Assembly (NCBI GenBank): GCA_018335695.1
Contig: JAGXRV010000056.1
Span: 1 to 52,020, forward strand
DNA: 52,020 bases
Source: Clostridium sp.
GTDB lineage: Bacteria; Bacillota; Dethiobacteria; Dethiobacterales; Dethiobacteraceae
Reading direction: 5' to 3'
Shown: positions 1 through 8,001 of the stretch, piece after piece
Layout: every line of letters starts with the position of its first letter
How positions within the stretch are numbered: position 1 is the stretch's first letter
Notes under the pieces: model-generated
What the model was told of the DNA's origin: nothing
The model's database searches: none
Seen by the model: only the letters and a program-made list of their open reading frames with translations
Program-made: the position numbers and the translations under genes

Positions 1-34
1 CCTATAAACGTAAGGAAAGCGGGGCAAAGCATTA

Positions 35-835
35 TTAAATTGGTTTTGCTGACACTTGTCTTGCCACGACACTAGTCACTGCAGCTAGAATGACTATAGA
101 CACACCGGCTACTCCCATTACCAATGGGTATTCGCCAGCAAAGCCTGCAGGAGCAAAATGTTTGGCAAGAATTCCAGCATAAGCCCAGACCAACACCAAT
201 CCGTAGGCAGAGTCCCGCAGGTTGACGATGGTCGCTATGCCAATTATCATCCCAACGACGAGCATCAGCGCCGTCCATGTTGACTCAGCGATACCGAACC
301 CTTCCCACCCGATGTTGACGAGTAAAACAGTTGCATTAGCAATGGTAGCTACGGTTATCCAGCCAAAATAAACACTAAAGGGTAGACGAACGAGAAGCTG
401 TTCTCTGGGCGAGAGTTGGGCACGTTTGTGAAGAAGCACAATAGCACCAAGAAGCAACAACAACATCAGCATTAATACCATGGACAGGGGAATTAACAAA
501 TAGTGCCATGCAAATATCCAAGCGGCGTTGACCAGCGAAGTTAAAGCAAAGAGTAGACCCGTACGTACAAGTAATAGATTGTTCGCGCTGGCAGACTTGT
601 TGTCCAGCCAGCCAAACTGATAGGCTGTATGTAGCCCTAACAGCAGGTAGATGAACCCCCAGATGGCAAAAGTCCATCCAATTGGAGCAAAAAGATTTGG
701 GAATGCAGCTGAAATTTCGCCGGTTGACATCCCATTAATAGGTAGCGCATTGGCTGCGACATTCACCGCAATCATAACCGCATAACAAACGCCTATCATC
801 AGTTTTTGCCACACACTGGCTCCATCGTTAATCAT
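35..835 (-). CDS. TspO/MBR-related tryptophan-rich membrane protein
   Basis: A 266-residue, very hydrophobic protein with about seven to eight predicted membrane segments. It has the aromatic-rich features of the long TspO/MBR-related group: [15 protein letters not shown] near residue 53, [11 protein letters not shown] near 102, and [22 protein letters not shown] near 150. It is longer than classical TspO (about 160 residues), and the ligand (porphyrin, isoprenoid or other) cannot be inferred. The ATG overlaps the TGA of the truncated mscL upstream (TGATG arrangement). A GGGGA about 6 bases before the ATG can serve as ribosome site. Family call is good, function is open. Confidence 0.7.
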   Translation of the reverse strand: MINDGASVWQKLMIGVCYAVMIAVNVAANALPINGMSTGEISAAFPNLFAPIGWTFAIWGFIYLLLGLHTAYQFGWLDNKSASANNLLLVRTGLLFALTSLVNAAWIFAWHYLLIPLSMVLMLMLLLLLGAIVLLHKRAQLSPREQLLVRLPFSVYFGWITVATIANATVLLVNIGWEGFGIAESTWTALMLVVGMIIGIATIVNLRDSAYGLVLVWAYAGILAKHFAPAGFAGEYPLVMGVAGVSIVILAAVTSVVARQVSAKPI

Positions 836-954
836 GCTGTTTCCCCATTCACCAGCGAAGCAGCGCTCTTTCCGAGAGCAGCTCCGATAATAACAGCGAC
901 AATTAAATCAACCACATTGCTTTTGAAAGCGATTTTTTTAAACTCTTCCCACAT
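832..954 (-). pseudogene. mscL: Truncated mscL (N-terminal 36-37 codons only)
   Basis: The reading frame starts [20 protein letters not shown] and continues with VIIGAALGK and SLVN, the N-terminal helix and first half of TM1 of the large-conductance mechanosensitive channel MscL. After SLVN the match stops and the frame ends 4 codons later, against about 130-150 residues for a real channel. The start keeps a good ribosome site (GAAGGGAGA about 7 bases upstream). The stop overlaps the start of the tspO-like gene, so a deletion probably fused the 5' end of mscL to the next gene. It cannot form a channel. Confidence 0.8.
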
Positions 955-988
955 GGCTCTGTCTCCCTTCAGCTTTAATAAATCAATT

Positions 989-1128
989 CCCCTCGCCTGG
1001 AGGGGTGCCCGCAAGGGCGGGGTGGTCGCGTGGACAAGTGGGACAAATCACCTGTCCCCCTGTAGGGTGTCAAAACTCCATTGTAGATAACCACCCCGGC
1101 GCTTTGCACCACCCCTCCACAGGAGGGG
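989..1128. repeat. Inverted pair of palindromic repeats
   Basis: One copy at 989-1027 (CCCCTCGCCTGGAGGGG followed by GGGCGGGGTGGT) and a reverse-orientation copy at 1089-1128 (AACCACCCCGGCGC through CCACAGGAGGGG) belong to the same family as the repeats at 1622-1727. The roughly 60 bases between them carry GTGGGACAAATCACCTGTCCC, itself a dispersed-repeat-like motif. Each unit can fold on itself, and the two units can pair with each other. Confidence 0.75.
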
Positions 1129-1354
1129 AATTCAGTGAGTTGCAGACTTTCACAGAATGCTGAAGCGAGTGTTAAGTGAAAGCAGCGATCAGCGAACCGC
1201 GATTCGCAGCGTTAAAATATGCCAACGGTTCACTTCCACTCTGCCCCAGCAAGCCCGGTGGCATAAAAGCTACCGCTCCCTAACAGCGGCATAGATAAAA
1301 GCAACTACTCCAAAATGTTTAAAATGGCATTAATTGCATACAGCGGAAGGTTGG
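1129..1354. other. Intergenic stretch with no recognised gene
   Basis: Between the inverted repeats and the chimeric toxin gene there is no reading frame I can assign. A 30-codon frame on the minus strand has no recognisable product. Probably decayed sequence. Confidence 0.4.
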
Positions 1355-1816
1355 TCAGACACTCCTCTTTCCTGTAATCAGACATGGATGCCCAAATTGC
1401 GTATTTTGGCTTGTACCGAATTCATCTGCTCGATCTTCTAGTTCATTTTTTATATCCTCATAGTCGATGAGCCTATCCTCGATATCCCCATTGATAATGT
1501 GCCCGATTTCATGAAAAAGCGTAAACCAAAAGACATCCGCAAACTTGCGCCTTAATGTCATGATTAAATTGAGGCTGCCATCATTATTTTTCTTGATGAC
1601 ACCTTGCACATGGAGAATATTCCCCTCCTGTGGAGGGGTGGCGCAAAGCGCCGGGGTGGTTACCTCCTGTGGAGGGGTGGCGCAAAGCGCCGGGGTGGTT
1701 ACCTCCTGTGGAGGGGTGGCGCAAACCTCTTGAGACATGTTATTGATATACTTTTCAATTTTATCCATGGCCAAAAGTATATCTTCCAAAAATAAAAGAT
1801 GTCCCCTCTTGATCAT
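1355..1816 (-). pseudogene. Chimeric HepT N-terminus / repeat / ImmA-IrrE peptidase remnant
   Basis: The 153-codon frame has three unrelated parts. Residues 1-29 (FLEDILLAMDKIEKYINNM) match the first helix of HepT-type toxins, and the ATGA overlap with the nucleotidyltransferase gene is the usual mntA-hepT layout. Residues about 30-64 are three copies of a 13-residue unit (ATPPQEVTTPALC), encoded by 39-bp palindromic repeats. Residues 65-140 resemble an ImmA/IrrE metallopeptidase: VQGVI, FWFTLFHEIGHIINGD with the HEXXH zinc motif, then ELEDRADEF. The HepT RNase motif (RX4-6H) is absent and the peptidase domain stops soon after its third-ligand region. Either the frame is open by chance after insertion or it is a live chimera; I favour a remnant. 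Confidence 0.65.
1622..1727. repeat. Tandem 39-bp palindromic repeat, 2.7 copies, in frame
   Basis: Units start at 1624, 1663 and 1702, an exact 39-bp period. Each holds the palindrome CCTCCTGTGGAGG followed by GGCGCAAAGCGCC and GGGGTGGTT. The third copy is cut after GGCGCAAA. Because 39 is divisible by three and the unit has no stop in this frame, the array is read through as 13-residue repeats. Two more diverged units lie at 989-1128. Confidence 0.9.
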
Positions 1817-2100
1817 TGGTAAACAACCTCTCGTAGCACCGCGTCTTTTAGCTGTGGCTTTAATGCTCCTTCGGTGACTAAATCCACTTTTTTCCCGAGC
1901 AGGTTTTCCAAATACTCTTTAAGGTCAACAAATTCCCAACCCATAGGCTCACGAAAACTTACCAGAATATCTATATCACTCTTATCGGTTTCCTGATTAC
2001 GCGCATATGAACCAAAAATTCCCATGCTCTTCACTTTATATTTTTCGTGAAGTATTGGTTTATGTTTCTTAATGATTTCTTCGATTTCAAATCTACTCAT
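1813..2100 (-). CDS. MntA-type nucleotidyltransferase (antitoxin of HepT system)
   Basis: A 95-residue minimal nucleotidyltransferase. GSYARNQETDKSDIDILVSF carries the GSX10DXD signature (here SDIDILV) that binds ATP/Mg, and C-terminal KVDLVTEGAL supplies the third carboxylate. Family knowledge: MntA AMPylates its partner HepT and neutralises it. The start is the ATG at 2100 with GGAGAGG about 10 bases upstream; a GTG one codon earlier is possible. The gene overlaps the chimeric toxin by 4 bases. The IS200/IS605 right end lies 25 bases upstream, so its native promoter has probably been displaced. Confidence 0.85.
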   Translation of the reverse strand: MSRFEIEEIIKKHKPILHEKYKVKSMGIFGSYARNQETDKSDIDILVSFREPMGWEFVDLKEYLENLLGKKVDLVTEGALKPQLKDAVLREVVYQ

Positions 2101-2124
2101 CACTTAGCATCCTCTCCAATATCA

Positions 2125-2330
2125 TTGAACCTCCCCTGACTGAAGTCAGAGGATTCCGGGTTAATTCCCGTGAACTTTGAACCTGCCTTGGGTACGCGGG
2201 CGGTTAAGTGACCGGGCCGTAGACCCCACTTTCTTGCCGCAATGTTACCAAATCCAAGCTGCCAGCGGGTTCGCGCCTAATCCTGGGCGACATATAGCCG
2301 CCGAGGACGCCCACTTATCGCTAAGCAGGG
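2125..2330 (-). ncRNA. Probable omega-RNA (reRNA) scaffold of the TnpB element
   Basis: The region 3' of tnpB and overlapping its last codons is non-coding, GC-rich and foldable, and ends in the right-end hairpin CCTCTGACTTCAGTCAGGGGAGG followed by TTCAA. This is the place where TnpB guide RNAs are made, by processing of the tnpB transcript. The guide would be the flanking bases, predicted TGATATTGGAGAGGATGCTA (reverse complement of 2105-2124), just upstream of the mntA-like start. Position comes from family knowledge; the fold was not computed. Confidence 0.55.
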
Positions 2331-3634
2331 CTTTTATGTTTTTCCCAAAATTTCCGGCCAATGTTGACTGTCGCCAACCAATCAGCATTAACGCCATGAG
2401 TCTTACAGTTTTCGCACCTAGCCAGCTTTGTGCCATTGTCTCTATCGGGGGTATAGCGTGCAATCTCCAGGAAGCCGCAATACGGGCATCGTCTGGATGT
2501 GTCTTTCGGGTTTACCCGGACAACAATAATCCCTTCTTGTAAAGCCTTGTACCGGGCGAACTTAAAGATGCGGCTCCTTAGCCAATACGAAAGTTTCTGG
2601 TTAGTGCGCTTTGAACGGGTGCCTTTGATCGGACGAAAATTGCTCAAGTGCTCAAATACAATAACTCTAGCATTGTGTTCTTTGGCAAAATCCACTATTC
2701 GCCGGGATACCTGATGTGCAATATCATCATCCAGATTGCGAATCTTCCGCCATAAGTCCCTCGCAAAACTTTCGCCTTCGGGGATGGTCATGGTCTTTTT
2801 CTGTAGCCGTACAACCTGCTCCAGTAGCTGCTTCCTAAGGTGGTTGTCTCTAGCTCCGCTTAAGAAAAGCGAAGCATTGACCCTGCCTTCAATATCTTGG
2901 ATGGTACAGGCCGCATGATTGCCAACTCCTTGATCGACCGCGCAAATCTTTAAAGATGCTTCTTGCGCCAAGACAGACGCTTTCCGAAGATTGCGCACGG
3001 GAGCCTGAAGCACGGGAACATGTATCTCAAATCCATGTTTTTTGTATATCAAAGTTGGCGATTCGAGCTTGCAGTCTGTCGGTATCTGTAAGGGAGAAGC
3101 AAGCGCAACCTTACGATAAGCATAAGAGTTTCCGGTAAACACTTTAAGCAACAAGTGATGTTTGTCCAGCAACCGGAACTCTGTCCGGTAATAAACCGGC
3201 CAGGACTTGCTCTCGCTCGGATATAACGGGGGACGCTCCATAAAGCGCAGCTCAGGCTTGCCGCAAACCATTCGGCGGGTATTCCTTTGAGTGTGTTTTT
3301 CTTTGCGGTTTTGCCACTTCCGATAGTTGCTTCGCCAGGATAAGGCTAGCCCATGAGCTTCTGCGATGGCTGAACGGCGAAAGCCGGATGGCAATCGTGG
3401 GAATCGCGCATCAAAATCATCATAGCGCGGATTTGGGTTCCCAGCCGTGCCGTGTGTTAATATCTCAGCCTGTCTAAGCCAGTTGCGGGCGTCCAATATT
3501 TCCTGATGGCTCTGAAAAACTTGAAGATAATAGGCAACCACTTCGCGGTACAGCGATGTTGTCCGCTTGAGCATTTCAGCCGTATTGGCTGATGTGATTA
3601 AATTGTAGCGCCAAGTCTTGCAAAATTTACCCAT
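2321..3634 (-). CDS. tnpB: TnpB RNA-guided endonuclease of IS605 element
   Basis: A 437-residue TnpB. The split RuvC nuclease is present: AVDQGVGNHA (first Asp) near residue 233, IVFEHLSNFR (Glu) near 320, and VNADWLATVNIG (last Asp) near 417. A zinc finger CPYC...CENC lies between the last two. All three catalytic acids are there, so activity is plausible. Unlike many TnpBs it has an unusual DQG rather than DLG in the first motif. It starts one base after the tnpA stop (TAG-A-ATG). TnpB cuts DNA next to the TAM using an RNA from the element's 3' end and helps retain the element at donor sites. Confidence 0.9.
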   Translation of the reverse strand: MGKFCKTWRYNLITSANTAEMLKRTTSLYREVVAYYLQVFQSHQEILDARNWLRQAEILTHGTAGNPNPRYDDFDARFPRLPSGFRRSAIAEAHGLALSWRSNYRKWQNRKEKHTQRNTRRMVCGKPELRFMERPPLYPSESKSWPVYYRTEFRLLDKHHLLLKVFTGNSYAYRKVALASPLQIPTDCKLESPTLIYKKHGFEIHVPVLQAPVRNLRKASVLAQEASLKICAVDQGVGNHAACTIQDIEGRVNASLFLSGARDNHLRKQLLEQVVRLQKKTMTIPEGESFARDLWRKIRNLDDDIAHQVSRRIVDFAKEHNARVIVFEHLSNFRPIKGTRSKRTNQKLSYWLRSRIFKFARYKALQEGIIVVRVNPKDTSRRCPYCGFLEIARYTPDRDNGTKLARCENCKTHGVNADWLATVNIGRKFWEKHKSPA

Positions 3635-3635
3635 T

Positions 3636-4037
3636 CTATTGTCCTACCTTCTGGGTTTCGATGTACTTCTTGACTGCTTCTTCGGAGATACTGCCTACTG
3701 TGCTGATGTAGTACGAAGGGTTCCATAAGTGTCCGCCCCATAAATGCTTTTTTAGGTGAGGGTATTCTTTGAATAAGAAACGGGCTGACACGCCCTTGAG
3801 GGCTTTAACCATGTCAGCCGCCAAATGATTTGGACTGGCGGATATGAACAAGTGAACGTGGTCAGGCATAATTTCCATGCTTTCTATGGTAAACTCTCCA
3901 TCGGCAGCAATCTTGAATAATAAACTCCTGACCATATCGGCGATTTCCGTTACCAGAATCGGCTTACGGTATTTCGTGCACCAAACCACATGGTAGCCAA
4001 TTTTGTATACACTGTTACGTCCTCGTTTAAGTTCCAA
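3636..4037 (-). CDS. tnpA: IS200-type Y1 transposase TnpA
   Basis: A 133-residue HUH-superfamily transposase. The metal-binding motif is PDHVHLFI near residue 59, and the nucleophilic tyrosine lies in the C-terminal helix (EEAVKKYIETQ). Opening VYKIGYHVVWCTKYRKPIL is typical. It cuts and joins single-stranded element ends as a dimer. Length is normal for the family and nothing is missing. It is followed directly by tnpB. Confidence 0.95.
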   Translation of the reverse strand: MELKRGRNSVYKIGYHVVWCTKYRKPILVTEIADMVRSLLFKIAADGEFTIESMEIMPDHVHLFISASPNHLAADMVKALKGVSARFLFKEYPHLKKHLWGGHLWNPSYYISTVGSISEEAVKKYIETQKVGQ

Positions 4038-4257
4038 AACAGTCTCCCCTTAGCTTTATCGCTATTTCTTATATTATAACACATGTATGCCTGGGAGATA
4101 AACTAAAAACTGCGCCTAACTCCTGAATGAATTCAGAAGAATGCGGCGCAGAATCTTCTTCAATTCTCTTTTTCAGCGTCGCAAAGGTTTCCTCAAAGTC
4201 TCTCAGTTTTTTCCTGCCAAGATCTCCCGGTCAACATCCGCCAACATCCTGCCTACG

Positions 4258-4427
4258 CGATTCGGAAACAGCGGACAGTTGAGGCAGTTCCTCGACGCGA
4301 CAGGACGACTCTGGGTAAATGGTGATCTGATCGGCAAAGGAAAACATGTGGCAGCAATTACATTAAAACTGACGAAGTAGCAATTTGAACCACAGGAACC
4401 GTCCCCATGGTGAACATTTGTACCCAT
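4258..4427 (+). pseudogene. Internally deleted copy of the wrbA 3' region
   Basis: This stretch matches the downstream wrbA in two blocks. About 4258-4340 aligns with 4806-4892 (TTCGGAAAC through GATCTGATCGGCAA) and 4341-4427 aligns nearly perfectly with 5135-5221, including the stop codon and the following 45 bases. The 240 bases between (4893-5134 in the intact copy) are missing; the junction has GGCAA/GGAAA microhomology. A 3-base deletion and a few substitutions mark it as non-functional. Confidence 0.9.
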
Positions 4428-4563
4428 AGTTCTTTTACCGATTTTATCGTATAATTAAGTCAGACAATCAGCTCGCGATTATGATGCAAATCAAGTGATA
4501 TGTTCGTAAGCTATTGCCGAACGAGACACTGATTAATTGATAAAAAAGAAGGAGGCAAGGAAT

Positions 4564-5175
4564 ATGAAAGTTTTAATCGTTTACTATTCCATGTATGGCC
4601 ATATACACCGTCTCGCTGAAGCAATGGCTGAAGGTGTAAGAGAGGTGCCTGGAGCGGTAGTCGAAATGCGCCGCGCTCCCGAAACATTGCCTGAGGAAAT
4701 ACTCAAAAAGATGGGCGCATTCGAAGCCCAAAAATCCTTTGCTCACGTCCCAATCTGTCAGGTGGAAGAGTTGGCTTCTGCCGACGCCATAATTTTTGGG
4801 ACGCCAACTCGATTCGGAAACATGTGCGGACAGATGAGGCAGTTCCTCGACGCGACAGGACGACTCTGGGCAAATGGTGATCTGATCGGCAAGGTGGGGA
4901 GCGTCTTTACAAGCTCAGCCACTCAACATGGCGGACAGGAGTCTACTATTCTCAGTTTCCATACTACGCTTCTTCATCATGGAATGATCATTGTCGGCTT
5001 GCCGTATAGCTTTCAGGGTCAGATGCGCATTGATGAAATTACGGGCGGATCTCCCTACGGAACCTCGACAATTGCAGGAGGACAGGGAGAGCGCATGCCG
5101 AGCGCTAATGAGCTAGCCGCAGCAAGATTTCAAGGAAAACATGTGGCAGCAATTACATTAAAACTGACGAAGTAG
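4564..5175 (+). CDS. wrbA: WrbA-type NAD(P)H:quinone oxidoreductase (flavodoxin fold)
   Basis: A 203-residue WrbA. The N-terminal FMN phosphate loop [14 protein letters not shown], then [18 protein letters not shown] and the C-terminal [10 protein letters not shown] are hallmarks of the family. It reduces quinones by two electrons with NAD(P)H and bound FMN, usually as a tetramer in the cytosol. The ATG at 4564 has AAGGAGG 7 bases upstream; a TTG in frame further upstream is not needed. A TATAAT at 4450-4455 may be its -10 box, with a poor -35. Its 3' end overlaps the convergent CAP gene by 23 bases, and a deleted copy lies just upstream. Confidence 0.92.
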   Translation: MKVLIVYYSMYGHIHRLAEAMAEGVREVPGAVVEMRRAPETLPEEILKKMGAFEAQKSFAHVPICQVEELASADAIIFGTPTRFGNMCGQMRQFLDATGRLWANGDLIGKVGSVFTSSATQHGGQESTILSFHTTLLHHGMIIVGLPYSFQGQMRIDEITGGSPYGTSTIAGGQGERMPSANELAAARFQGKHVAAITLKLTK

Positions 5176-6109
5176 CAATTTGAACCACAGGAACCGTCCC
5201 CATGGTGAACATTTGTACCCAATAATGTCTGTATCTTTGTGGGTCATTAGGGGTAAATGCATAGCCCACGCCAATTTGACTGTATCTTGGCAGAAGTATG
5301 TTCTCACGGTGACCGGGACTGTCCATCCAGGCTGACATTACCAAATCGCTGCTAGGCATCCCTGCCGCAATATTTTCTCCGACACCTCTATCAAACCCAT
5401 AATAATTTGCCATTTCTGTCGGAAAACCGTACACCGGCGACTCATGGCTAAAATACCTGTGTATAATCATATCTTTGGCTTTTTGTCGTGCGATAAAGCT
5501 TAAATGACCGCTTAAAGCAAGCGGGTCGGCATTCTGATTCAGACGTTCCCGATTCGTCTGAAAAAAAACTTCTAATTCACGTACATTCGGCAAATGTCCC
5601 CGAAACGGCAAATAAGCATAAGTGATAAAAGTAGAAGCCGTTTGGCTTTGGGATCTCATAGTGACCATGCTTGTTCTTGAGTCCCAGTTAACCTGATAGC
5701 CAAATGTTTCAGCTAAAACGCGCAAAGGCAAAAAAGTCCGACCATGCATCAGAAAAGGCACCCGGTCGCTTTGTGTTACAAAACTGCCGCTCGCATTATG
5801 AGTGAAAATATAACTGGAATCTATAGTAAACTCTGTGGTAACATCCCGAATATTAACTGCAACCTGCCTGTTTATTTTGTCCCACTCAACTCGTGCCCCA
5901 AATTGCTCGACAAACGTCCGAACCGGCAGATATACCCTGCCTTGCTTTACAAAAGGCTGGACATCGCAAAAAACAACCTCTCTTCCATCCGCATTGACAG
6001 TAATATTGGCAGCATCTACAGGAAGTTGATAAACATTTAAGATTAAAAAGCAAAGCAAAAGCAATCTCAAAACCATTTTATACCCCGCTTTTTCTGTCAA
6101 TTGCGTCAT
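5153..6109 (-). CDS. Secreted CAP/SCP-domain protein with copper-amine-oxidase-like N-terminal domain
   Basis: A 318-residue exported protein. A signal peptide ([16 protein letters not shown], cut near VDAA) precedes a stalk-like Cu_amine_oxidN1 pair ([20 protein letters not shown] and [20 protein letters not shown]), a module common in Clostridia surface proteins. Residues about 185-305 are a YkwD-type CAP domain: [41 protein letters not shown]. Such proteins occur in the envelope and in spores; the biochemical role is unknown. The ATG at 6109 has a strong GGAGG. The last 15 residues after YWVQMFT lie in the stretch shared with the deleted wrbA copy. Confidence 0.88.
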   Translation of the reverse strand: MTQLTEKAGYKMVLRLLLLCFLILNVYQLPVDAANITVNADGREVVFCDVQPFVKQGRVYLPVRTFVEQFGARVEWDKINRQVAVNIRDVTTEFTIDSSYIFTHNASGSFVTQSDRVPFLMHGRTFLPLRVLAETFGYQVNWDSRTSMVTMRSQSQTASTFITYAYLPFRGHLPNVRELEVFFQTNRERLNQNADPLALSGHLSFIARQKAKDMIIHRYFSHESPVYGFPTEMANYYGFDRGVGENIAAGMPSSDLVMSAWMDSPGHRENILLPRYSQIGVGYAFTPNDPQRYRHYWVQMFTMGTVPVVQIATSSVLM

Positions 6110-6191
6110 TCCTCCTCCTCAGATGTAGCTATCTAGTGTCACGAGCGCCTGAAATCTGAACGTACACAAAACTGAAGGTTGTTTTAGGTAA

Positions 6192-6218
6192 AAGCCCCCT
6201 TTTAGCTTGAGGGGGCTT
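6192..6218 (-). terminator. Intrinsic terminator overlapping the glycosyltransferase stop codon
   Basis: A 9-bp perfect stem AAGCCCCCT / AGGGGGCTT with a 9-base loop, followed on the minus strand by TTTACCTAAAAC. The stop codon lies inside the loop. Confidence 0.75.
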
Positions 6219-7614
6219 CTTTGGTGCGCGGCGTCTTAACCCAGGTAGCCGGTTGCCGGTGGAGAAGTTTCAATACCAGTGAAGTTGTAAAAGGAACAAT
6301 AAAGAAGAAACCCGCGATAGGTATTAACAGCAAATGAGAACCGGCTAAAATTCTCCTGAAACGGCTTTGCGGCGCTAAAGCAAGATTAATAAAGGGCAGG
6401 AAATGGCGTAACCGCTCGAAAGTAAAGGCAAAGTAAACTAACATGGTTAAATTAATAATTACACCCATCCCGGCAAAGAACTGCTGCGGATCAACCAAGC
6501 CAAACAAGGTAAGCAGGAAGGCTAGCGGCGGGAAAAGAATCATTGTCTGAAAAAAGAGCCATTCAACCGGTCCTTTCCAGTAGAGGACACGCAGCATCCT
6601 GTTCGCCCTCTTTTCCTGAACTTGCGAGCGAACGCAGTCTTGACGCAGCTTTTCCATTACTTGCAGATAACCGCTGCCCCAACGCAGGCGCTGCCGGAAA
6701 AAAGCACGATAGGTCGCCGGTGTCTGCTCCGTGCTGGGATAGGGAATATATTCCGGCCAGGCGCCGGCTTGCACATATGCACGTATACCCAATTCTAAAT
6801 CCTCAGTCAAGGTATGCTGGTCAAAACCGCCGATTTCATCTAGCAGGCTGCTTGTCACAAACAGGTTGGTGCCGCCGACAAAAGGAAGCTGTCGCATTAG
6901 CGCAGGCAGGTTCCACTCATGTGAAACCGACTGATAAATAGCGGCAACTTTATTCAGGGAATACAACTGGAAAAAGTTGCGCACCTGATAAACAGGCCCC
7001 TGCCAGAGTCGCACCTGACCGTTGCTTTCCAGGTAACGGTAAGCAACGTACAGTAATGCTTCCTTGTCCGGCCGGCTCTCTGCGTCATAAAAAGCGCAGA
7101 TTTTTGTTTGACTGTTGCGAAACGGCAGAGCAAAATTCAAAGCCCGTCCTTTTGTGGATGGTACCGTTCTGCCAAGGCGATGGCCATGCAACTGCCCATC
7201 AAAATCTTCAGGCACAATCAAGTGGCGAAGAAGCGGCAACCCTTCTTTTCCTGCCATCTCGGCCAGTTTGTGCTCTACGACCTGCTGAGTGCTCACTCCT
7301 TCTTTGGCAAGGAGCTCCTTTTCATCAGTGACAATAAGAATTTCTAAAAGCTCGGACGGATATTCCATCCTGACCAGATGCTCAATAGTGTTGCCGATTA
7401 CTTCTGATTCATTGTAAGCGGGTACTAATATAGTGAGCCGTGGCAAACCATGCTCTCCGGACAGCTTTCTTAACTTCTCCACTGAAAGTATTGGCCTTTT
7501 ACGCCAATAGGTTTTCACTGCCCACCAACCCAAAATCTGCAAGCGCACGAAAAGTAAGAGCGCCAGAAAATAAACAATCACCGTTGCTATGTAAAGAGTT
7601 TGCCCCATTTCCAA
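6202..7614 (-). CDS. Membrane-bound family 2 glycosyltransferase (BcsA/HAS-like)
   Basis: A 470-residue processive-type GT2. One N-terminal membrane helix, then the catalytic domain with PAYNESEVIGNTIEHL (nucleotide binding), FYDAESRPDKEALLY (DXD-like), FVGGTNLFVTSSLL, TEDLELGIRAY (base Asp in TED) and RQRLRWGSGY (Q/RXXRW), then three to four C-terminal membrane helices. Family members polymerise or transfer sugars from UDP/GDP donors at the inner face of the membrane. The product is not predictable and no polysaccharide genes surround it. The TTG at 7614 is favoured (GAGGGGG 9 bases before); an ATG two codons later is possible. Standing alone, with its own terminator. Confidence 0.88.
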   Translation of the reverse strand: MEMGQTLYIATVIVYFLALLLFVRLQILGWWAVKTYWRKRPILSVEKLRKLSGEHGLPRLTILVPAYNESEVIGNTIEHLVRMEYPSELLEILIVTDEKELLAKEGVSTQQVVEHKLAEMAGKEGLPLLRHLIVPEDFDGQLHGHRLGRTVPSTKGRALNFALPFRNSQTKICAFYDAESRPDKEALLYVAYRYLESNGQVRLWQGPVYQVRNFFQLYSLNKVAAIYQSVSHEWNLPALMRQLPFVGGTNLFVTSSLLDEIGGFDQHTLTEDLELGIRAYVQAGAWPEYIPYPSTEQTPATYRAFFRQRLRWGSGYLQVMEKLRQDCVRSQVQEKRANRMLRVLYWKGPVEWLFFQTMILFPPLAFLLTLFGLVDPQQFFAGMGVIINLTMLVYFAFTFERLRHFLPFINLALAPQSRFRRILAGSHLLLIPIAGFFFIVPFTTSLVLKLLHRQPATWVKTPRTKEAPSS

Positions 7615-8001
7615 TGCTGATTACCCCCTCTATTTTTATCTTTACTTTACTAAGCATCAGCCTTAAATTGTTCTGCTATGAATAAAGCACTCCCCCTTTT
7701 TTATTTAATCAGCATACTCTGAAAAGATATTCTTTGCCTGCCATATTTTCCCTGCTGAAAAATATTATTTATTTTCCCAAAAATAACCGTCTTGCTCAGA
7801 GTATGCCCTGTATGAGCATAATTTCTGCATCTTAAAAGTCTTGCGGTCACACTTTTTTTCCGCAGCCTGCGCCGCCGCCTCAGCACCTCCTGATAATACC
7901 TTTTCTGAAAAACAAAATTTGCTGTTGTTAATTAAAAGGAATTTCATGCAGTTGACAGAATTACCTTTAGAGTATCAACGCAAAACGAAAGGAGCTTACT
8001 T
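7615..8001. other. Divergent intergenic region, no gene
   Basis: The region separates the glycosyltransferase (minus) and ferredoxin-domain gene (plus). It holds an 11-bp inverted repeat, GCATACTCTGA at 7712-7722 and TCAGAGTATGC at 7796-7806, which could be a divergent operator or a weak hairpin. No convincing promoter pair was seen for either gene. Confidence 0.35.

Larger units (their letters stand above)
2125..4140 (-). mobile_element. IS200/IS605-family insertion sequence, apparently complete
   Basis: The element reads, on the minus strand, left end (hairpin at about 4120-4139, CTTCTGAATTCATTCAGGAG), tnpA, tnpB, omega-RNA region, right end (CCTCTGACTTCAGTCAGGGG stem, tip near 2125). This is the order of IS605-type elements. 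Both genes look intact. No inverted terminal repeats or target duplication are expected for this family. The left tip could be a few bases either way. It sits just upstream of the ribosome site of the mntA-like gene. Confidence 0.8.

Noticed and set aside
1620-1730. CRISPR-like array
   Set aside because: The 39-bp units are contiguous without variable spacers and are palindromic; no cas gene is nearby.
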